Below are positions 58,601 to 64,000 of a stretch of DNA of 64,000 bases, in pieces (the first letter of the stretch is position 1; each line of letters starts with the position of its first letter). The stretch is taken from contig WNDS01000002.1 of NCBI GenBank assembly GCA_009912235.1, positions 868,001 through 932,000 of the forward strand, in the 5' to 3' direction. Origin of the DNA: Stenotrophomonas maltophilia (GTDB taxonomy: Bacteria > Pseudomonadota > Gammaproteobacteria > Xanthomonadales > Xanthomonadaceae). The notes below the pieces were generated by a model. That model was not told the DNA's origin and made no database searches. It worked only from the letters and a program-made list of their open reading frames with translations. The translations under genes were made by a program, and so were the position numbers.

Positions 58601-60181
58601 ATGCTCCGCAGATCAAGCTGGGATGCCATCAATGAGAAAATCTCATCGGGCATTCGCATCCACCCGGCAGGGCTTGTTCTGGCTGCAGCATATGCAGCGA
58701 TCTGCATTGCATTGCGCGATTTTTCGCTGGATCAGTTCTTTCTTCCCGCTGGCATCCGTATCGCCGCTCTGCTGATCGTACCGCCGCGCCTCTGGGTTTA
58801 TGTACTGCTTGGCGAATATATCTACTTCGCCGACCTGCGCGTTCCGACGATCGATCTATATGGGCTGGAATGGACCCTGCTTGCATCGGCGCTGCCGATG
58901 CCGATTGCAATGTTGGTCGTGCATCTGCATCAGCGAAAACCAGCGTCAGAGGCAGCGACCGGCATCTGGCTGCTTTCCATCTCCGCTGCAGCAGCGTTGG
59001 TGGTCAGCGGCATCAACTTGAGCCTTTCGCGACTTCTGTGGCCGACACCTCCGCAGAGCACACTGTTGGATGACGCCGAAAAAGTAGTTTTCGGCCATTT
59101 CGCAGCGATCATTACCCTGGCCCCCCTTGCCTTGCTGCTGGCACAGGGACGTTCAAACGCCCAATGGAGCAAGCGCAGGCCGGGCCCCAGCCTTGGCGCC
59201 ATGGCCGTCATGCTGATACTGGGCATGTATCTGCAACTTGTACCTGAGGATGCACTTGCGACGCGGATGCACCTGGTCCTGTTGGCTGCTCTGCCGGCCA
59301 TCGGTTTGACCTTCATGCACGGGTGGCGCGGCGCGGCCATCGCGATCCCCCTGTTGAATCTCCCCCTCCGCATGGCAACGTCCACCACCGGGCTGCCGGC
59401 TTCCTTCGACATGGGCACCTTCTCTACCCAGCAGAACATGGTGGTGATAAGCGCTGCCCTGCTCGCACTGGGCTCCAGCATCACTTACCACCATCGGCGT
59501 GCAAGCGTGCGAGGACAGGGAGAAGCAACGGCCTTGCGGCTGGCGCGCAGTTCACACCAGATGCGCGAACGAGACCTGCGCGAGCGCGCCACCCGCCTCA
59601 AGCATCTGGGCGATGGCATGGACAGCTCACTGAGCGAAATGGTCCAGTGGTTGCGAAATCAAGGCCACCATGCGGTCGCAAACAGTCTTCAACATGCTTC
59701 GTCGGTGCACTCGCGGCTGTTCCGCGAACAAGCCAGTCTCATCTATCCCACCGGACTCGAGCAGGTCGGGCTCTACGTCGCTCTCCAGTCTGGCGGCGTC
59801 TGCGCAGCGTGGGACAGCAGCCGCCGGGTAGCTCCACCCATGCTGGCTGGAAATCCCTGCAAGCTCAATCTGGAACTGCAACTGGCAATCTATCGCGCGC
59901 TGACCGAAGCGGTCTCGTTGCTGCTGGAACTGGAAGCGGGCCAACTTGTGGTTCGCGCGCGCTGTGGTCGTAAGGGCCCATACATCGGTATTGTGGCCGT
60001 CATCGCTTTGCTGGATCGCGATCGTGCCTTGGCAGCGGAGACCGAGGCGCAGGTGCTGGACCAGCTGGCCGGGAAGATCCTCCCATATGGCGGCGCGATG
60101 CAATGCCGTGGCAACCGGCTTCGTCTTGCCCTGTTTGAGCCATCAGCCGGCATGGCACCTGCGCCGCAGACATTGCAGTGA
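58601..60181 (+). CDS. MASE1/UhpB-like membrane protein, paralogue 3 (likely pseudokinase)
   Basis: Intact third paralogue of about 526 residues from ATG 58601; GTG starts at 58574 and 58586 are also in frame. It keeps the same plan: FFLPAGIRIAALLIVPPRLWVYVLLGEYIYFADLR and MHGWRGAAIAIPLLN in the membrane part, then RERATRLKHLGDGMDSSLSEMVQWLRNQGHHAVANSL, LEQVGLYVALQSGGV, LQLAIYRALTEAVSLLLELEAGQLVVRARCG and a C-terminal strand region. A His occurs near the phosphoacceptor position (LKHLGD) but is not conserved among the three, and the ATP-binding Asn and Gly boxes are missing. The stop lies 6 nt before the GGDEF gene, so the two may be translationally coupled. Confidence 0.78.
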   Translation: MLRRSSWDAINEKISSGIRIHPAGLVLAAAYAAICIALRDFSLDQFFLPAGIRIAALLIVPPRLWVYVLLGEYIYFADLRVPTIDLYGLEWTLLASALPMPIAMLVVHLHQRKPASEAATGIWLLSISAAAALVVSGINLSLSRLLWPTPPQSTLLDDAEKVVFGHFAAIITLAPLALLLAQGRSNAQWSKRRPGPSLGAMAVMLILGMYLQLVPEDALATRMHLVLLAALPAIGLTFMHGWRGAAIAIPLLNLPLRMATSTTGLPASFDMGTFSTQQNMVVISAALLALGSSITYHHRRASVRGQGEATALRLARSSHQMRERDLRERATRLKHLGDGMDSSLSEMVQWLRNQGHHAVANSLQHASSVHSRLFREQASLIYPTGLEQVGLYVALQSGGVCAAWDSSRRVAPPMLAGNPCKLNLELQLAIYRALTEAVSLLLELEAGQLVVRARCGRKGPYIGIVAVIALLDRDRALAAETEAQVLDQLAGKILPYGGAMQCRGNRLRLALFEPSAGMAPAPQTLQ

Positions 60182-60187
60182 TGCGAC

Positions 60188-61609
60188 GTGCACTCGACAC
60201 CCCCTAAAGTTGCACCCGAAACCGCCGCTAACCATCCCAAGACCTCCGCAACCGAGCCACCTCCCATGCCTGCCTTGCTGCAGGTCGCTGTCGACAGCGA
60301 CCACGGTGACACCCTGCCGCAGAGCATCCTGCTGGTGGAAAATTCCCGGGCCTTCGCCGGCATGCTGCGCGAGGCCATCGAGCAGCGGCTGGAACTGCCC
60401 GTGGTGGTGGCCACCACCCTGGCCGAGGCGGACCGCCTGCTGGCCGAGCGCAGCGGCTGGTTCCTGGTGCTGACCGGGCTGGTGCTGGCCGACGGGGACC
60501 GCGATACCGTGGTCGAGTTCTTCCTGCAGCGCGGCCTGCCCACCGTGGTGGTCAGCGGGGTCTACGATGAAGACCTGCGCAAGCGCGTGCTGCAGCAGCA
60601 GATCATCGATTACGTGCTGAAGAATACGCCCGGCAGCATCGATTACCTGGTGTGGCTGGTGCAGCGGCTGGAACGCAACCGCCGCATCGCGGCGCTGGTG
60701 GTGAACGATTCGCCGTCGGCGCGCGGCTATGCGGCCGCACTGCTGCGCATGTATGGCCACGAGGTGCATGAAGCGGCCGATGGCAACGAAGGTCTGGCCG
60801 CCATCGAGGCCCGCCCGGCCATCCGGCTGGCGGTGGTGGACCAGGAAATGCCCGGCATGCAGGGCGTGGAATTCACCCGCCGGCTGCGCGGCCTGCGCTC
60901 GCGCGACAAGGTGGCGGTCATCGGCATCTCCGGCAACACCGATGCTTCGCTGATCCCGCGCTTCCTGAAGAACGGTGCCAACGATTTCCTGCGCAAACCC
61001 TTCTCGCGCGAGGAATTCTTCTGCCGCGTGTCGCAGAACGTAGACCAGCTGGAACTGATCGGCACGCTGCAGGACCTGGCCACGCGCGATTTCCTCACCG
61101 GCCTGCCCAACCGCCGCTGCTTCCTGGAACAAAGCCAGCGCCAGCTGGCGCAGCTGCAGCAGCAGGACCAGTGCGTGGCGGTGGCGATGATTGATATCGA
61201 CCACTTCAAGCACATCAACGACAGCCACGGCCATGAAGCCGGCGACGATGCGCTGCGCACGGTGGCGGCCGCCGTGGCCGCGCATGCACGCCCGCAGGAC
61301 CTGATCGCGCGCTTCGGGGGCGAGGAGTTCTGCCTGCTGGTGCCCGACCTGGAACAGGACGATGCCCTGCGCTATTTCGACGCACTGCGCCAGCGCATCG
61401 CCGGGCTGGAGGTGGACGTGGGCAGCGCGATCCTGCGCATGACCGTCAGCATCGGTCTGTGCTGCCTGCGCCCGCAGCGCGATGCGTTGCACCGGCTGAT
61501 TTCCGAGGCCGACCGGCAGCTGTAGCTGGCCAAGGCCGGTGGCCGCAACCGGGTCAGCTGCACCACCATGAACAGCCCACTGCGCCCGCGCGAACCCCTG
61601 CTGGGCTGA
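60188..61609 (+). CDS. Double-receiver GGDEF protein (diguanylate cyclase) with late in-frame TAG
   Basis: A cytoplasmic response regulator. The first receiver (about residues 46-130) lacks the phospho-Asp: the site reads LVLTGLV, Thr96. The second (about 168-285) is complete, with Asp218 in LAVVDQEMPGMQG and Lys270 in FLRKPFS. A GGDEF domain follows: DFLTGLPNRR, MIDIDHFKHIND, inhibitory site RPQD (368-371) five residues before GGEEF (377-381). A TAG at 61523-61525 (codon 446) stands where the conserved Tyr of ADxxLYxAKxxGRNRV is expected; beyond it LAKAGGRNRV continues in frame to TGA 61607-61609. The truncated form would lose about 28 residues and part of the last helix. GTG 60188 is 6 nt behind paralogue 3; ATG 60266 is an alternative. 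Confidence 0.85.
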
Positions 61610-61628
61610 GGCCGGTGCACGCAGCGCC

Positions 61629-61670
61629 TTGATCCAGATCAACGCCGCGCATGCAGCGCGCACCTACAGT
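61629..61670 (+). promoter_or_regulatory. FNR/Anr-type box and promoter of the hemerythrin gene
   Basis: TTGATCCAGATCAA (61629-61642) is a perfect match to the FNR/Anr consensus TTGATNNNNATCAA. A possible -10 hexamer TACAGT lies at 61665-61670. With a start about 7 nt further on, the box would be centred near -41.5, the class II activator position. The site is 63 bp before the hemerythrin ATG and just behind the GGDEF gene. Low-oxygen activation is inferred. Confidence 0.72.
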
Positions 61671-61704
61671 CGCTCCCACGACAACGCATCAAGGGGAGCC
61701 GGGG

Positions 61705-62166
61705 ATGGCACTACTGGTCTGGCAGGACGATCTGAACATCGGCATCGATGTGATCGACCAGCAGCATCGCCGCATCGTGGAAATGCTCAACCACCTGCAC
61801 GTGGCCCAGGCCAGCCTGCAGCGGCTGGCGGTGGCCGAAGTGATCGAGGAGCTGGTGGACTACACCATGTCCCATTTCGCCTTCGAAGAAGAGCTGATGG
61901 AGGAAGCCGGCTACGCGTTCTGCGCCGCGCACAAGCGCGTGCATGAGATCTTCATCAAGCGCGTGTCCGAGTACCGGCTGCGCTTCCAGGCCGGCGAGGA
62001 CATCAGCGATGAGCTGCGCACCATGCTGTCGCGCTGGCTGTTCAACCACATCCGTGGCGATGACCGTGCCTATGCCGAGCAGGTGAAGCAGCACCTGAAC
62101 CAGTTCGCGCGCGAGCACCAGGGCGGCGGCTGGCTGGGCCGCACGCTCAATCGCATCTTCGGCTGA
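61705..62166 (+). CDS. Bacteriohemerythrin
   Basis: A 153-residue single-domain hemerythrin, an oxygen-binding di-iron protein. All ligands are present: His21 (IDQQH), His57 and Glu61 (HFAFE), His76 and His80 (HKRVH), His115 and Asp120 (HIRGDD). ATG 61705 follows a GGGGAGCCGGGG purine-rich ribosome site. The family serves in oxygen storage, delivery or sensing. An FNR/Anr-type box lies upstream, which fits a role when oxygen is scarce. Its position after the GGDEF gene suggests a link between oxygen and c-di-GMP signalling, but it has its own promoter. Confidence 0.93.
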   Translation: MALLVWQDDLNIGIDVIDQQHRRIVEMLNHLHVAQASLQRLAVAEVIEELVDYTMSHFAFEEELMEEAGYAFCAAHKRVHEIFIKRVSEYRLRFQAGEDISDELRTMLSRWLFNHIRGDDRAYAEQVKQHLNQFAREHQGGGWLGRTLNRIFG

Positions 62167-62167
62167 T

Positions 62168-63450
62168 TCAGCGCAACCGCCCGCGCAGCGCCAGCAGTGC
62201 GCACAGGGTCAGCACCACGGTCAGCGACAGGTACAGGCCCACCGCTACCAGGCCGAAGCGTTCGGCCAGCCAGGTGGCCAGGTACGGCGCCGGCGCCGCG
62301 CCGAGGATGCCGGCCAGGTTGAACGACAGCGAGGCACCGGTGTAGCGCACTTCCACCGGGTAGATTTCGGCCAGGAACGTACCGCAGGGGCCGTAGGTCA
62401 GGCCCATCAGGAACAGCCCCAGCGACAGGAAGCCGAGCACCAGCCAGGGGTGGCCGGGCTGGAACAGCGGGGCGAACAGCACGCCGAAGCCGAGGATCAG
62501 CACGCTGGCCAGGATCATCGTGCGGCGCGTGCCCCAGCGGTCGCCGTAGCGCGCGGCGATGGGAATGCCAGCCGCGAAGAACAGGATGCCGACCATCTGC
62601 AGCAGCAGGAACTGGTCGCGCGCGTAGCCCAGCGAGGCGGTGCCGTAGCCCAGGGCGAAGACGGTCATCAGGTAGAACAGCACGAAGGTGGCAAACGCGC
62701 CCAGCGTGCCCAGCAGCAGCGGCACCGGGTGGTCGCGGATCACGGTCAGCATCGGCAGCCGCACACGCGTGTTGCGCTCCAGCGCCTTCTTGAAATCCGG
62801 CGTCTCGTGGATGTTCAGGCGGATCCACAGGCCCAGCGCCACCAGCAGCGCACTGCCTACGAACGGAATGCGCCAGCCCCACTGCAGGAACTCGTCCTGG
62901 CTGAGCCAGTGGCCCAGCAGCAGGAAGATGCCGGCCGACAGCAGGAAGCCCAGCGGCGCGCCCAGCTGCGGGAACATGCTGTACCAGGCGCGCTTGCCCG
63001 GCGGTGCGTTCTCGGTGGCCAGCAGCACCGCACCGCCCCACTCACCGCCCAGGCCCAGGCCCTGCCCGAAACGGCACAGCGCCAGCAGCGCCGGCGCCCA
63101 CAGGCCGATCTGCGCGTGGGTGGGCAGCAGGCCGATGGCTACCGTGGACAGGCCCATGGTCAGCAGCGCTGCCACCAGCGTGGCCTTGCGGCCGATGCGG
63201 TCACCGAAGTGACCAAACACCGCCGAGCCGACCGGGCGCGCGATGAAGGCCACCGCAAAGGTCGCCAGCGATTGCAGCAGTGCCGCCTTGTCGCTGCTTT
63301 CCGGGAAGAACAGGTGCGGAAACACCAGGACCGCGGCGGTGGCGTAGATGTAGAAATCGAAGAATTCGATGGTGGTGCCGATCAGGCTGGCCAGCAGGAC
63401 ACGGCGGGGGGGGAATTCACGGGCGGTGCGGCAGCGGCAGGAGTCGACAT
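62168..63450 (-). pseudogene. MFS transporter, metabolite:H+ symporter (ProP/ShiA-like) type, frame broken at a G8 tract
   Basis: A 12-helix MFS transporter. In the readable frame: FGDRIGRKATLVAALLTMG, the family loop GGEWGGAVLLATENAPPGKRAWYSMFPQLGAPLG, and FLAEIYPVEVRYTGASLSFNLAGILGAAPAP, all typical of the MHS subfamily (dicarboxylate, osmolyte or shikimate uptake). The N-terminus (LLASLIGTTIEFFDFYIYATAAVLVFPHLFF) joins to ATG 63450 (MSTPAAAAPPVNS) only if the run of eight G at 63406-63413 were nine. With nine, the product has 427 residues, a normal length. The lesion lies in the first 20 codons, a position where phase-variable tracts also occur. Substrate unknown. Confidence 0.82.
63406..63413. 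repeat. Homopolymeric G8 tract in the MFS transporter 5' region
   Basis: Eight consecutive G on the plus strand (C on the coding strand) near codons 14-17 of the MFS gene. A ninth base would restore the frame. It is either a sequencing undercall or a slippage-prone tract. Confidence 0.8.
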
Positions 63451-63597
63451 CGGCAGGTCAGGCAAAGCGGATCGCCCGATTCTGCCACGCGGCCCGCCCC
63501 GGCTGGGGCATTGGTTTCAAGCGGTACGGCCACGCGGCGGAACTTTCCACCGGGCACCACACTCTGAGCGTACCGGTAACCGCATGGAGGCCTGCCG

Positions 63598-64000
63598 ATG
63601 ACTGCACGGGAACTGCGCACCGCCCGCGAGGGCGAACGGATGCAACGCGGCATCGCCTGGCTGCTGGTGGTGGCGGTGCACCTGCTGCTGGGCAGCTGGC
63701 TATGGAACATCGCGCGGCCGCTGCCGGGCACACGCCAGGACAGCCGCATCAGCCTGCGCTGGCTGGAGCCCGCCGCGATGCCTGCGCCGGCCCTGGCGCC
63801 GGCCCTGCCGATGGCCTCACAGCAGGCCGCGCGCGCACCGCAGCGGCGCAGCCTGGCGGTACCGGCGCCCTCGGCCGTGAGCGGGCCGGGCGAAGCCGCA
63901 CTCGACCCTGCAGACAGCCCCGCCGGGCGGGCGCTGGATCTTGCCCTGCCCGCCGGCAGCCTCAACGGTGGCGATGGCATCAGCGCCGAGGGCGTGGCCG
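63598..64000 (+). CDS. Membrane-anchored Pro/Ala-rich protein, 3' end outside window
   Basis: The frame from ATG 63598 stays open to the window edge (134 codons). A basic N-terminus and one helix (IAWLLVVAVHLLLGSWLWNIA) precede a Pro/Ala-rich stretch (AMPAPALAPALPMASQQAARAPQ), an organisation like the N-terminal part of TonB-related or other periplasm-spanning proteins. I cannot assign a family from this fragment. An in-frame ATG at 63640 is another possible start. Confidence 0.6.
   Translation, partial: MTARELRTAREGERMQRGIAWLLVVAVHLLLGSWLWNIARPLPGTRQDSRISLRWLEPAAMPAPALAPALPMASQQAARAPQRRSLAVPAPSAVSGPGEAALDPADSPAGRALDLALPAGSLNGGDGISAEGVA

Noticed and set aside
9504..61525. Reassignment of TAG as a sense codon, suggested by repeated in-frame TAG
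   Set aside because: TAG ends the lytic transglycosylase gene (27737-27739) and the PqaA-like gene (21426-21428) in the normal way, the missing residues differ (probable Trp and Tyr), and indels of unrelated type occur as well.

Overview
The window reads as chromosomal DNA of a high-GC gammaproteobacterium of the family Xanthomonadaceae, most likely Stenotrophomonas. The grounds are the strongly GC-rich codon use, the gene neighbourhoods (fimT-pilV-pilW-pilX-pilY1-pilE; petABC-sspA-sspB; miaB-phoH-ybeY-corC-corA; puu/pot polyamine genes), an Oar-type TonB-dependent receptor, and many short GTAG-headed palindromes like the REP (SMAG) elements described in Stenotrophomonas. I see no insertion sequence, prophage, CRISPR array or rRNA; there is one tRNA (Asn).

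Layout. 0-2.8 kb: uvrB (cut by the window edge), a second FimT/GspH-like pseudopilin with a C-terminal GRTR motif, tRNA-Asn. 2.9-9.8 kb: a leftward type IV pilus minor-pilin operon ending in pilE. 9.9-19.2 kb: ppnN, a TonB-dependent receptor with two stops, an SDR and a monothiol glutaredoxin, an Fe-type superoxide dismutase with a frameshift, an AhpD-like protein, purE-purK. 19.2-24.7 kb: a Trm112-like protein, nadC (frameshifted), a DUF2272 protein, a PqaA-like hydrolase (amber stop), a DUF3301 protein, sspB, sspA. 24.9-30.4 kb: cytochrome bc1 (petABC), lytic transglycosylase, WYL regulator, GST. 30.6-38.3 kb: miaB, phoH, ybeY, two small envelope genes, corC, a DUF4105 protein, corA. 38.4-54.3 kb: polyamine import and catabolism (sad-like dehydrogenase, potI-potH-potG, potF, puuA, puuD, puuB), interrupted between potF and potG by a LysR-HlyD-MFS-outer-membrane-factor efflux module and an alpha/beta hydrolase. 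54.3-62.2 kb: a less GC-rich signalling island with three tandem UhpB-like MASE1 membrane proteins whose kinase regions have lost catalytic residues, a small secreted protein with an 8-bp repeat in its signal peptide, a double-receiver GGDEF protein, and a hemerythrin behind an FNR/Anr-type promoter. The end holds an MFS transporter with a G8 tract and a partial membrane-anchored protein.

Two matters deserve attention. First, the MASE1 triplet with its c-di-GMP and oxygen-linked neighbours looks like a little-described sensory cluster. Second, reading-frame lesions are unusually dense: in-frame stops in fimT, the TonB receptor (two), the PqaA-like gene, the efflux outer-membrane factor, the first MASE1 gene (two) and the GGDEF gene, plus indels in T4, A3, C6, G8 and two alternating GC runs (pilY1, nadC, the outer-membrane factor, the MFS gene, sodB, emrA). 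Correcting each lesion restores a protein of normal family length. TAG also serves as an ordinary terminator here, so recoding is unlikely. Base-calling error, a mutator lineage and real gene decay remain open.
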